Below, one piece after another: positions 55,801-63,573 of a stretch of DNA of 64,000 bases. The stretch comes from DATFNI01 sp963787205 (GTDB taxonomy: Bacteria > Bacteroidota > Rhodothermia > Balneolales > DATFMH01), in NCBI GenBank assembly GCA_963787205.1, contig CAWBCD010000016.1, forward strand, positions 1-64,000, written 5' to 3'. Every line of letters begins with the position of its first letter. Position 1 is the first letter of the stretch. Position numbers and translations under genes: made by a program. The notes under the pieces are model-generated. The model ran no database searches, was not told the origin of the DNA, and saw only the letters and a list, made by a program, of their open reading frames with translations.

Positions 55801-56282
55801 CCGTTAAAAGGGTAACTGACCGTAAGGGCCGTCCGTTTGCTTTTCTGACCATGGAAGATGAGGTGGGCAGTGTTGAGGTTATCGCCTTCTCCAATACCTT
55901 CGATAAGTTCATGAACCTCTTGGTCGCTGATAATATAGTCGTGGTTGATGGTGTCACCGATTCCCGTAGTGGTACGGTCAAGATCATAGCAAATGCTTTC
56001 GACCGGATTGAGAATCTGCGCGAAAAAAATGCGGATAAGATCCGTTTGCATATTAATCTTCGTACCGAAACCCTGGTCAAAGAAGATTTCGATGCAATTT
56101 CGGAGTTGTTTTCTACCCATCGCGGGAACACACCGATTACCATGGATGTTTTTAGTCCAGATGCCAATAAACCGCTGCGTATGAATGTGCGTAAGTATGT
56201 GATCGATCCTTCAGAAGATATGCTTCGGGATCTGCGTAAGGTTATTGGTCGTGACAACGTCAATCTGGAGCGGGTTCAATAA
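52812..56282 (+). CDS. dnaE: DNA polymerase III alpha subunit
   Basis: Replicative polymerase, 1156 residues, close to the usual DnaE1 length. PHP domain at 1-280 with HLHCHTQFSLLDG, ITDHGNMFG and NDSHYT metal ligands intact, so proofreading or pyrophosphatase activity of the PHP domain is possible. Palm motifs GPGRGSAAGS and PDIDIDFDD (catalytic Asp residues), ARQTGIHAAG, MNALYRPGP and FNKSHAAAYS follow. Then come a helix-hairpin-helix region (about 880), an OB fold (about 1000-1080) and a short C-terminal tail. Standard single copy; trxA follows after 120 bases. Confidence 0.98.
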   Translation: MNPYSHLHCHTQFSLLDGAARIEDMIQKAADHGMPGVAITDHGNMFGVPHFVNEAQKRGIKPIVGCEFYITPSGMKDREDRTRYHQVLLAKNMTGYRNLAKLCSLGYVEGLYYKPRIDKKTLEEYSEGLIATTCCIASEINQAIIKKGEDEAKKIFEWYLSLFGEDYYIELQRHGLKDQDTCNEVLIRWSREYGVKMIATNDSHYTNKEDSEAHDILLALQTNADLNDPKRFRFTDDYNNLNPEFYLKTPEEMQELFKDVPEAIDNTIEIVEKTEILQLNSDLLLPTFRVPPEYKSNDDYLRYLTYEGAKKRYGELTEEVSQRIEHELKIIEQMGFAGYFLIVQGFTSEARKRGVFVGPGRGSAAGSVVAYCIGIINIDPMKYDLLFERFLNPERVSPPDIDIDFDDVGRQTVIDYVVEEYGRQNVSQIVTYGTMKAKTAIRDVGRVLGVPLAEVNRIAKLFPDRPGIDTFAKVLDPEKNPDTYQNIKQLFEDPEPQIRRMMKFARTLEGSARQTGIHAAGVIIAPGKVYDYVPVALSKEKDVITQYDGPSAEKCGLLKMDFLGLKTLSILKTAMQYIKKNYGKEYTIDTIPLEDEKTFELYQRGETVGTFQFESDGMRKYLKELKPTTIDDLIAMNALYRPGPIQFIPTYIARKLGTEKVEYPHPSLEKVLKATYGIMVYQEQIMQVAQIMAGYTLGEADLLRRAMGKKKVEVMEKQREIFIGRAVERGVDKETAVDVFEKMAYFAGYGFNKSHAAAYSVVAYQTGYFKANYPAEYMASVLTHNMNDIKKVSSFIEECQRMGIAVDPPNVNTGAGNFVVRDGRIQYGMEAIKGVGSHAVEQLVEEREEKGTFNSIFDFTGRVDLRSCNRKTIESLITAGAFDSIHSNRAQLMESLDDALQYGQRKQQDEQLNQISLFEAGGNGSVIPEPSLREAQQWTNIERLKKERELIGFYLSGHPLDKFKDDISLFCSHQLLAEKLEELDDRAPVTCAGIITSVKRVTDRKGRPFAFLTMEDEVGSVEVIAFSNTFDKFMNLLVADNIVVVDGVTDSRSGTVKIIANAFDRIENLREKNADKIRLHINLRTETLVKEDFDAISELFSTHRGNTPITMDVFSPDANKPLRMNVRKYVIDPSEDMLRDLRKVIGRDNVNLERVQ

Positions 56283-56404
56283 TCTGCATGGCGTTAAATG
56301 ATGAAATTTAAGATATTAGCGATCCAGAATAGTACTCCGGTTTAGCCGGATTGAGACGGATTGAAAACAGTTATTTAGGAGTAAAAGAAAAGAAGGAGTA
56401 AGTA

Positions 56405-56728
56405 ATGTCAAACGCAGTCGCAGTGACTGATACCTCATTTGAGCAGGAAGTGCTTCAATCAGATAAACCGGTTTTAGTCGATTTTTGGGCTGAATGGTGC
56501 GGACCTTGCCGCATGATTGGTCCTATTGTTGACGAATTGGCTAAGGAATACGAAGGTAAGGCCAAGTTTACAAAGGTCGATGTAGATAGTAACCCGGAGA
56601 TCTCGATGAAATTCAATATTCGGAGTATCCCAACTCTCCTGATCTTTAAGGGAGGAAAGGTTGTGGATCAGATCATCGGTGCTGTTCCAAAGTCACACCT
56701 GACCAAGAAACTGAATGAGCATGTCTAA
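56405..56728 (+). CDS. trxA: Thioredoxin
   Basis: 107-residue disulfide reductant of the cytoplasm. Redox site WCGPC (Cys32, Cys35), DFWAEWCGPCRM, cis-Pro in SIPTLLIFKGG, KVDVDSNPE. Full length, no signal peptide. AAGGAG lies 6 bases before the ATG. Own terminator after it. Confidence 0.97.
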   Translation: MSNAVAVTDTSFEQEVLQSDKPVLVDFWAEWCGPCRMIGPIVDELAKEYEGKAKFTKVDVDSNPEISMKFNIRSIPTLLIFKGGKVVDQIIGAVPKSHLTKKLNEHV

Positions 56729-56750
56729 CCTGTTCTGGAAGTAGATATTT

Positions 56751-56788
56751 ATATAAAAAAGGCTCCCATTGTGGAGCCTTTTTTATAT
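56751..56788 (+). terminator. Rho-independent terminator after trxA
   Basis: A perfect 16-bp stem (56751-56766 with 56773-56788: GGCTCC/GGAGCC core with A/T flanks), loop CATTGT. The T tract is part of the right arm; it could act in both directions. Confidence 0.93.
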
Positions 56789-56826
56789 CCGGATAATCTT
56801 CAACATTCCAAACGCATAACTACTTC

Positions 56827-56973
56827 TGTCATTCTGAGGTCCGATTTATCGGCCGATCCCGAAGCATCGGGACGTAAGCAATACGGCAACTCTCGTTACA
56901 TCTGGAACAAGCGGTGCCCTGATATAAACGAGATCCTACTTATTCCGCTAAAACGGAATAAATCAGGATGACA
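56827..56973. repeat. Intergenic repeat element with imperfect terminal inverted repeats
   Basis: TGTCATTCTGA (56827-56837) and TCAGGATGACA (56963-56973) are inverted repeats with one mismatch. Inside are TCCCGA/TCGGGA (56857-56872) and TTATTCCG/CGGAATAA (56940-56961) hairpins. No coding capacity. The right part shares GAGATCC ... GGATGAC with bases 40-65 of the window. Confidence 0.6.
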
Positions 56974-57008
56974 TTCCTATTGTTCCGGGATTAATATATT
57001 CTACGAAC

Positions 57009-57506
57009 TCAACCGTTCGTAGATTCCGCAGTCTTTTCCGGCACTTTTCCGGGATAGTATTCGATGCGGCCTTCGTAGTTGATAACTCTTCGGTCGTATG
57101 ATGAATCCATCAGCTGAGAAGAAATGATAAAGTCAGCACTGGCGCGGTTGCAGGCTATGGGGATATTGTATACGACGGCAATCCGAAGCAACGCTTTTAC
57201 ATCGACATCATGAGGGTGCGGGGAAAGCGGATCCCAGAAAAAGACCATGGCATCAATCAGGCCGTCGGCTATGTGTGAACCAACCTGTTGATCGCCGCCC
57301 AAGGGGCCGCTGCGAAATTTGTTTACCTTTAGTCCGACTTTCTCTTCCAGCAATGAACCGGTAGTTCCGGTGGCAAACAATTCGTGTTTGGCGAGGTTGA
57401 GTTTGTTATACTCCGCCCATTCCACCATGTCCTGTTTTCGGTTGTCGTGGGCGATCAAAGCAATATGTTTTGTCGTACCCATCTTAATCACTCTGTTTTG
57501 TTCCAT
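57009..57506 (-). CDS. mgsA: Methylglyoxal synthase
   Basis: Converts dihydroxyacetone phosphate to methylglyoxal and phosphate, a bypass of lower glycolysis under phosphate limitation. 165 residues. KHIALIAHDNRKQDMVEW start, FATGTTGSLLEE (phosphate site), SGPLGGDQQVGSHIADGLIDAMVFFWDPLSPHPHDVDVKALLRI split over the family core with catalytic Asp in PLGGDQQ and HPHDVD, and IPIACNRASADFI. Start ATG 57506 is preferred; 57512 or 57482 are also in frame. Confidence 0.95.
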   Translation of the reverse strand: MEQNRVIKMGTTKHIALIAHDNRKQDMVEWAEYNKLNLAKHELFATGTTGSLLEEKVGLKVNKFRSGPLGGDQQVGSHIADGLIDAMVFFWDPLSPHPHDVDVKALLRIAVVYNIPIACNRASADFIISSQLMDSSYDRRVINYEGRIEYYPGKVPEKTAESTNG

Positions 57507-57633
57507 AATCAATCGAATAATAAATAATTAAGGAAAATCATATCTAATTAAAAATATAATTATTTATATAAAGTTATATTACTTAATAATATAGATTTTT
57601 TGGCTGTGTATTGATTGTTTGAATTGCAAAAAG

Positions 57634-58758
57634 TCAGGCTATCAGCTCCGGATCATTTGCAACCTTATGAATCCATCCTCCGGCCAAAAGATCCTCTCCT
57701 TCATAACAGACCAGTGCCTGGCCCGGGGTTATGGCCGATCTTCCTTTCGGAAAACGGATAGTCATTTCATCATCCGAGGTTTGGGTCAGGAAACCCGGGG
57801 CACCATCGTCATTGTAACGGATAGCACCGGTCACCAACATTTCTTCTTCAGGAATATGATCATATTTGACAAGATTTAATGCTTTGGCCGTGCAGGTAGT
57901 ATTGATGAGGTCTTCTTCTTCACCAACCGTTATTACATTGTTTTCGGGATCGATATTCGTTACATACACCGGTTTTCCCATCGCCAGGTGGAGTCCGCGT
58001 CGTTGTCCGATGGTATAGAATGGATAACCTTTGTGTTTGCCTACTACATTTCCATCCTTATCAATAAACAAACCACCATCGACATTTTCCTTTAATCCTG
58101 GGACACGGTCCTTCAGGAACCGGCGATAGTTGTTATCCGGAACGAAGCATATTTCATACGAATCCTTCTTATGGGCCACATTAACCAGACCAAAGTCTTC
58201 CGCCATCTTCCTGATTTCCGGCTTATGATAGCTACCCAGCGGGAAAATGGTCCGGCCAAGATATTGTTGCGCGACACCCCATAAGGCATACGATTGGTCT
58301 TTGTTGTGGTCGCGGCCGCGGGAGATGACACACCGTCCGTTTTCCTCACGGACGTTTGCATAGTGACCGGTGGCAATATAATTGCAACCCAGATTCTCGG
58401 CACGACGCATCAAGGCCGCCCACTTGATATGGGTATTGCAAAGTACACAGGGATTAGGTGTACGTCCGGCCAGATATTCCTCGACGAACCGGTCGATCAC
58501 CCAATCGCCGAATTCATCGCGAATATCTACGATAAAATGTTTAAAACCGTATTTGATAGCTATTTGACGGGCGTCATTCATCGACTCCAGGGTGCAGCAG
58601 CCGGTCTCTTTCTTGCTGTTGCCACCGCTGCTGGAATAATCCCAGGTCTTCATGGTTATGCCGATGACTTCGTATCCTTGTTCTTTGAGCATCACCGCCG
58701 ATACAGATGAATCGACACCGCCGCTCATCGCTACCAGAACACGTCCTTTCTTACTCAT
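57634..58758 (-). CDS. mnmA: tRNA-specific 2-thiouridylase MnmA
   Basis: Thiolates U34 of tRNAs for Lys, Glu and Gln. 374 residues, full length. PP-loop AMSGGVDSSVSA near 10-21, first catalytic Cys in TPNPCVLCN, second in YEICFVPD, with GRDHNKDQSYALWG, YPFYTIGQRRGL and the C-terminal beta-barrel (FPKGRSAITPGQALVCYEGEDLLAGGWI). Monocistronic, about 125 bases from mgsA on the same strand. Confidence 0.97.
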   Translation of the reverse strand: MSKKGRVLVAMSGGVDSSVSAVMLKEQGYEVIGITMKTWDYSSSGGNSKKETGCCTLESMNDARQIAIKYGFKHFIVDIRDEFGDWVIDRFVEEYLAGRTPNPCVLCNTHIKWAALMRRAENLGCNYIATGHYANVREENGRCVISRGRDHNKDQSYALWGVAQQYLGRTIFPLGSYHKPEIRKMAEDFGLVNVAHKKDSYEICFVPDNNYRRFLKDRVPGLKENVDGGLFIDKDGNVVGKHKGYPFYTIGQRRGLHLAMGKPVYVTNIDPENNVITVGEEEDLINTTCTAKALNLVKYDHIPEEEMLVTGAIRYNDDGAPGFLTQTSDDEMTIRFPKGRSAITPGQALVCYEGEDLLAGGWIHKVANDPELIA

Positions 58759-58875
58759 GAGGAGAGATAATTTTCTTGATCTTAAGTTCCCGCTTTAAAC
58801 TATGAAAATACGGGATTATTGTGTGTTTCTCATGAAGAAAAATCAGTTTGCAAAAGCTTTAAGCCATTAGCTATT

Positions 58876-58911
58876 AGTGTTCAGCCAGCCGAATGCTGCC
58901 GGCTGAACACT
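58876..58911. repeat. Hairpin between HNH nuclease and mnmA genes
   Basis: AGTGTTCAGCC (58876-58886) pairs exactly with GGCTGAACACT (58901-58911), six bases after the HNH stop. No T run follows on the minus strand, so it may protect the mRNA end or be a weak terminator. Confidence 0.6.
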
Positions 58912-58916
58912 GAAAG

Positions 58917-59420
58917 CTAAAAGTAGAGATATGGCTTCCAGTTTTCTTCAACCCGAGACAGAGTGTTACGCAAAAACAGAATGTGGTTGGGACGAAAAGG
59001 CTCCCTGACGAGATGCATGTCCGCTTCTTTCGGTGTGCGATTTCCTTTCCTGTGATTACATCGCGTACAGGCCGTTACCAGATTTTCCCAGGTGTCTTTT
59101 CCGCCTCTGCTGCGTGGAATTATATGATCGATTGTCAGGTCGTTGGTCCCGCCGCAGTATTGGCAGTGATTATTATCGCGTTTCATGATGTTTCTTCTGG
59201 ACAAAACGATATTGCGGTATGGGGTCCGCGCATAGGTGCGCAACCGTATCACAGAAGGAAACTCGAATTCGGTTCTTACTGTATGAATCTTTCGTTTCGG
59301 ATTATCGTGCAGCAATTCCGCCTTGCCCATAAGTACAAGAAGTATGGATTTACGAACATCGCAAATACTGAGTGGCTGATAATCCTGATTCAAAAGTAAA
59401 ACCTGACCTGATAACATCAT
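58917..59420 (-). CDS. HNH endonuclease family protein
   Basis: 167 residues. The N-terminal part (VLLLNQDYQPLSICDVRKSILLVLMGKAEL, split by the fold) and the HNH domain (RDNNHCQYCGGTNDLTIDHIIPRSRGGKDTWENLVTACTRCN read as C-x-x-C, DHIIPRSRGG, N-L-V-x-A-C-x-x-C-N) with four structural Cys are typical of a small HNH family found in most Bacteroidota and many cyanobacteria. GGGAGG lies before the ATG. Follows the NlpC/P60 gene by 25 bases, same operon. Role unknown; not associated here with a restriction or phage locus. Confidence 0.88.
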   Translation of the reverse strand: MMLSGQVLLLNQDYQPLSICDVRKSILLVLMGKAELLHDNPKRKIHTVRTEFEFPSVIRLRTYARTPYRNIVLSRRNIMKRDNNHCQYCGGTNDLTIDHIIPRSRGGKDTWENLVTACTRCNHRKGNRTPKEADMHLVREPFRPNHILFLRNTLSRVEENWKPYLYF

Positions 59421-59445
59421 AACGCCCTCCCGGGCTTTCGGCTTG

Positions 59446-60294
59446 TTAGTTTAGCACAGAGTTTCTCAAATTTTTTTGTCCGTATTCATACAGCAACTGT
59501 CCGGATTGTATTCCTTTTATATGTTCGGCCAGACGCCGGTTATAGGAAAAATGGGTCTTATTATTAGGTTCGTCACCAATAAAATTTCTTTTCACATTGC
59601 CCGAAGCATGCAGCAGGACGTCATCACCGATATAAAAACCTACATGTGTGATTGGTCCACCACTGGTATTGAAGTAGACGATGTCACCGGGTTTAGCATC
59701 GTTGATATCTGTCGTATATGGTTCCACGACTTTAAACTGATCCCTGGAGTCCCTGGGTAAAACAGAACCATGTAGTCCATACACTGTTTGAATAAAACCT
59801 GAACAATCGATGCCCGTATCCGTGCGACCTCCCCACAGGTAGGGAGTACCCAGAAATTCAGCGGCTGTGTCAATGATTCGATCGTGTTTGATTAATCGTG
59901 GTTCCGATACAAAATCATAAACAGCATCAGGCAGATGTATTCGCCCATTTTCAATGATTACGGGCGCTCCCGACGGTACCCAAAGGCTATTCTTATTATT
60001 CCGGATGCGGAAGCCGGCGTAAGGAGATCTCTGACGGTCCCGATGATCCCGCCAACTTATATACTCTGTGTGGCTGAAGTATTGCATCTGATTACGGTTG
60101 ACCCATCCAGTGTAGCCATCATGGTCGGCCGTAATGTGCAACCAGCGTTCCCTGGTCTCAATCACCCTGGCCGTCTCACCAAGTAACAATTGCGTTAGCA
60201 TTTCCGAAGCATCGTTTGCCTCACTACGAACCGGTACGATACCGGACCGTGCATACGTAAAGGCTGGCTCTGTCGATGATTCGCTGTCAGTCAT
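59446..60294 (-). CDS. NlpC/P60 (C40) peptidase with N-terminal SH3 domains
   Basis: 282 residues. SH3b-like region (about 10-130; VPVRSEANDASEMLTQLLLGE, GWVNRNQMQY), then the C40 domain with Cys in DTGIDCSGFIQ, His in ITHVGFYIGDD and His in LLHASGNVKRN. No signal peptide, so it resembles the cytoplasmic gamma-D-glutamyl-L-diamino acid endopeptidases (DPP VI/YkfC type) that recycle cell-wall peptides. First gene of a two-gene unit with the HNH nuclease. Confidence 0.88.
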   Translation of the reverse strand: MTDSESSTEPAFTYARSGIVPVRSEANDASEMLTQLLLGETARVIETRERWLHITADHDGYTGWVNRNQMQYFSHTEYISWRDHRDRQRSPYAGFRIRNNKNSLWVPSGAPVIIENGRIHLPDAVYDFVSEPRLIKHDRIIDTAAEFLGTPYLWGGRTDTGIDCSGFIQTVYGLHGSVLPRDSRDQFKVVEPYTTDINDAKPGDIVYFNTSGGPITHVGFYIGDDVLLHASGNVKRNFIGDEPNNKTHFSYNRRLAEHIKGIQSGQLLYEYGQKNLRNSVLN

Positions 60295-60808
60295 ATAATT
60301 ATTAATGAAGCCTGCAGGAGTGTACTGCTATTCGTTACAAAATGCCTTTATAGATGGTCATTTTTACAGAAACTATCAAGAAAAACTCTATAAAAGCTTA
60401 TTACATACGATAATCAGATGGATTGATATAGTAAGAAAAATTGAAATTACCAAGTGCCCATACTTAATAACAGCATGGCTGCGTAATCATTCTGTTAATA
60501 TTTGAACCAAAGGGAAGGTTGATAAAACCTGATCTGATCCCGATATGAAACGAAGATAGCTGGTAATCAATTAATAAGGTGTAGTTTAATAAAGGTATCA
60601 TCCATAGTAAGAGTGCATTGATATTTGGACGATTACTCTTGATAATCCGATGCCGATAATGTGATAATTCGTAATTACGTTTTAAAAGCGCTTTTTTAAA
60701 ACGTAATGGATATAAAAATCTTTTATTCGATTATTGAATGAAGATAGCAGTCCATATATTTTTGATCGTCCGTGAAATTTTAAGAACATTATTAATTGAA
60801 TTGAAATT
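60295..60808. other. Intergenic region before gdhA
   Basis: About 510 AT-rich bases between divergent genes. The only clear structure is the inverted repeat at 60674-60707. Confidence 0.45.
60674..60707. promoter_or_regulatory. Perfect 14-bp inverted repeat upstream of gdhA
   Basis: ATTACGTTTTAAAA (60674-60687), GCGCTT, TTTTAAAACGTAAT (60694-60707). It lies about 100 bases before the gdhA start. Size and symmetry fit a dimeric repressor or activator operator; it could also form an RNA hairpin, but it is too AT-rich and far from a gene end to be a usual terminator. Confidence 0.6.
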
Positions 60809-62116
60809 ATGCCATACAATAAAGATTCGTTAGCAACAGGTTATTATAAAGAGCCTGGACCTAAACTAGACGCTGAAAATCCATTTGAATCAATGATGGA
60901 GCGGTTTCGGTTTGCCGCTGAACTGCTCAACCTTGATGAGGGATTATTTGAGTATTTATCTAAACCTGTAAAACAAATAATCGTATCGGTCCCCATCGTC
61001 ATGGACAATGGTGAGGTACGGGTATTTGAGGGATATCGCGTTATTCATGATGATGTCCTCGGTCCCTCTAAAGGTGGAATCCGGTATGCTCCGGATGTGA
61101 GCCTGGATGAGGTTAAAGCCCTTGCGGCGTGGATGACCTGGAAATGTGCTGTCGTGAATGTACCTTTCGGAGGAGCCAAGGGTGGAATCCGCTGCAATCC
61201 GAAGGAACTATCCAGGAATGAACTGGAACGACTGACTCGCCGCTATACAGCCAATCTACTGGAAGTCTTTGGTCCCGAGAAGGATATCCCTGCTCCCGAC
61301 ATGAACACGGATGAGCAGATCATGGCCTGGATCATGGATACCTACAGCATGCACTCGCGGGAGAACGAGACGGCTGTTGTTACCGGAAAGCCACTGCTCC
61401 TTGGTGGTTCGCTGGGCAGAAAGGAAGCTACAGGTCGAGGGGTAACAACTGTAACCCTGGCAGCACTCGACAAAATGGGTATTATGCCTAACAAGACGAA
61501 AGTCGCCGTTCAGGGGTTTGGTAATGTAGGATCAGTATCAGCGAAACTGATGCATGAGCAGGGTGCTAAGGTTGTCGCCATCAGCGATATTAATGGTGGA
61601 TACTACAATGAAAATGGCATCGATATTCCGGCAGCTATTCAGTACGCCGAAGAACATGGGAAGTCACTCGATGGTCTGAATGCAGGCGATAAAATAACCA
61701 ACGAAGAATTGCTGGAACTGGAATGTGATGTGCTGATTCCGGCTGCCAAGGAGGATCAGATCAGTAAAAGAAATGCTGATAAAATAAAGGCCCGGGTCAT
61801 CGCCGAAGGAGCCAATGGACCCATCACGGCAAATGCTGATTCGATTCTGGAACAGCGTGAAATATGGGTGGTCCCCGATATCCTGGCTAATGCAGGCGGT
61901 GTCACCGTATCTTATTTCGAATGGGTACAGGACCGACAAGGTTACTTCTGGACTGAAGAAAGAGTAAACCGCAGATTAAATCGTATGATGCGTGAAGCTT
62001 TTGACAATATTTATCGTATAGGTGAAAAATACGATATTACACTCCGTCAGGCGGCCTATGTATTTGCGATCGATAAGGTAGCTCGTGTCTTGCGGATTCG
62101 TGGCATTTATGCGTAG
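60809..62116 (+). CDS. gdhA: Glutamate dehydrogenase (hexameric)
   Basis: Interconverts glutamate and 2-oxoglutarate plus ammonia. 435 residues, full length for the hexameric class. FEGYRVIHDDVLGPSKGGIRY, catalytic Lys in VPFGGAKGGIRCNP, APDMNTDEQIMAWIMD, NAD(P)-binding VAVQGFGNVGSVSAKL with the acidic residue of ISDINGG (Asp), which favours NAD as cofactor, and NAGGVTVSYFEW. Resembles the catabolic RocG/GudB group. Preceded by an inverted repeat at 60674. Confidence 0.94.
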   Translation: MPYNKDSLATGYYKEPGPKLDAENPFESMMERFRFAAELLNLDEGLFEYLSKPVKQIIVSVPIVMDNGEVRVFEGYRVIHDDVLGPSKGGIRYAPDVSLDEVKALAAWMTWKCAVVNVPFGGAKGGIRCNPKELSRNELERLTRRYTANLLEVFGPEKDIPAPDMNTDEQIMAWIMDTYSMHSRENETAVVTGKPLLLGGSLGRKEATGRGVTTVTLAALDKMGIMPNKTKVAVQGFGNVGSVSAKLMHEQGAKVVAISDINGGYYNENGIDIPAAIQYAEEHGKSLDGLNAGDKITNEELLELECDVLIPAAKEDQISKRNADKIKARVIAEGANGPITANADSILEQREIWVVPDILANAGGVTVSYFEWVQDRQGYFWTEERVNRRLNRMMREAFDNIYRIGEKYDITLRQAAYVFAIDKVARVLRIRGIYA

Positions 62117-62212
62117 AATTTGCGTTATCTTATCAAACTTACAGATCGGTACGATGATCCGTCATATCCGGTGACGGATCATCTGCTAAATATTTTGACG
62201 TAATCCGACTAC

Positions 62213-62614
62213 ATGACCAAAGAAAAAAAGCTCAATCTGGTTTCGCGGGTTGGTGAAATAGCACGGCTTGAATCATTTGTTGACGAACTTCAGAAGGATT
62301 CCGACCTCGATGAAAGCAAAAAAAACGACGTGCTGCTCGTATTGAATGAAGCAGTTATGAATGCTATTGTCCATGGAAACCAAAGCGATCCGCAGAAACA
62401 CGTCACGGTGATGGCTTATCTTAACAGTCAAAAGATGACATTCAGGATAAAGGATGAAGGCCCCGGTTTTGATCCATCCAAGTTGCCTGATCCTCTTGAC
62501 CCGGCAAATTTGCTCAAACTCGGTGGGCGGGGGGTTTTCCTGATCAATCAATATGCCGACGAAGTGCATTATTCCGAAAAGGGTAATGAAGTTGAAATCG
62601 TGATATATATGTAA
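62213..62614 (+). CDS. RsbW-like anti-sigma/serine kinase ATPase domain protein
   Basis: 133 residues, a lone HATPase_c_2 domain: N box VLNEAVMNAIVHGNQ near 43-57, G1 RIKDEGPGFDPSKL, G2 LGGRGVFLINQYAD. This is the RsbW/SpoIIAB-type kinase fold that phosphorylates anti-sigma-factor antagonists, or binds partner sigma factors. No partner STAS or PP2C gene is adjacent, so its circuit is unknown. About 95 bases after gdhA, same strand. Confidence 0.9.
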   Translation: MTKEKKLNLVSRVGEIARLESFVDELQKDSDLDESKKNDVLLVLNEAVMNAIVHGNQSDPQKHVTVMAYLNSQKMTFRIKDEGPGFDPSKLPDPLDPANLLKLGGRGVFLINQYADEVHYSEKGNEVEIVIYM

Positions 62615-62743
62615 GAGTTCACCCACTCTGCTTCGCGGTATTTTCCATTTTGTGAAAATATCCGCTTATTATTCACCGTATGTAACCTATACCGTTGTTA
62701 TAAACCTGCCAGGTCTTCATTTGCTTTCAATCAATTCGGATTC

Positions 62744-63523
62744 ATGAAAAGAATATTTCCAGGATTACTCATTTTATCATTGCTGCTTATTGCTTCTCGG
62801 CAGGCACATGCTCAGTTCGAGGGTACATTCGCAGTCGACACGTACAGCTATGCGGATAATGGTCGTGCCATCCCTCAGAAAACAATTCATGTAACGATGA
62901 CACCTGAACGTATCCTTATAAAAGGACTACAGGGAACGCAGATGCCGTCCCAGCTGGGTGGGATACAAAGCGATGCTGTTCTTGTTCGTCTTGATAAAAA
63001 AGACTTCATCATATTCAGTGACAATAATCAGGCACTCCAGATTCAAAAATCCGAAATTGAAAATCTGGTAAATATGACAAACAGCCTGTCTAGTGCATTA
63101 GGCGGTGGTTCCTCAAATCAAATCAGCCAGAGTGCAAAACCTAAGACGGTTGTTACCAACCAAAGAAAGAAAATAGGGGGGTATAACTGTCAGAAAATCG
63201 AAGTCACTGAAACAGACAAAACAGGGCGTCATATCCGGACCGACGTATGGGTCACAAAAGAAATTCCGGTGAGCTGGGGGATGCTGGCTGAACCCTGGAA
63301 TATATCTGACAAAGAGTTGTCCGGACTTCTTTCTCCCAGCTGGCTGAAAAACGGTACCATGCCAATTAGAGTCGATTTCTATCAGGATGGGACAGAAAAA
63401 TATTCGATGAAGGTTGCCGGCCTGAAAAAGCAGCACATCCCTTCCAGTGTAACAAGTATTCCTCCGGGTTATCAGTTGGTTTCCATTCGCCAGTTACTGA
63501 TGAACAGAATGTTCAGTAATTAG
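62744..63523 (+). CDS. DUF4412-like secreted protein
   Basis: 259 residues with signal peptide (MKRIFPGLLILSLLLIASRQAHAQ). Then EGTFAVDTYSY, TMTPERILIKGLQGTQM, and KKIGGYNCQKIEVTETDKTGR, followed by VWVTKEIPVSWGML. These match the DUF4412 pattern of periplasmic proteins with a beta-rich (LolA-like) fold. Function unknown; possibly lipid or envelope related. Followed by a lipoprotein gene after 50 bases, likely the same operon. Confidence 0.75.
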   Translation: MKRIFPGLLILSLLLIASRQAHAQFEGTFAVDTYSYADNGRAIPQKTIHVTMTPERILIKGLQGTQMPSQLGGIQSDAVLVRLDKKDFIIFSDNNQALQIQKSEIENLVNMTNSLSSALGGGSSNQISQSAKPKTVVTNQRKKIGGYNCQKIEVTETDKTGRHIRTDVWVTKEIPVSWGMLAEPWNISDKELSGLLSPSWLKNGTMPIRVDFYQDGTEKYSMKVAGLKKQHIPSSVTSIPPGYQLVSIRQLLMNRMFSN

Positions 63524-63573
63524 GACTGGGAGTTGCAGGCGTAATGACGGCAGTTTCTGCGACAAAGGATAAG

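Noticed and set aside
60305..60505. 66-codon frame in the gdhA upstream region
   Set aside because: No ribosome-binding site, domain or codon bias; overlaps an AT-rich regulatory region.
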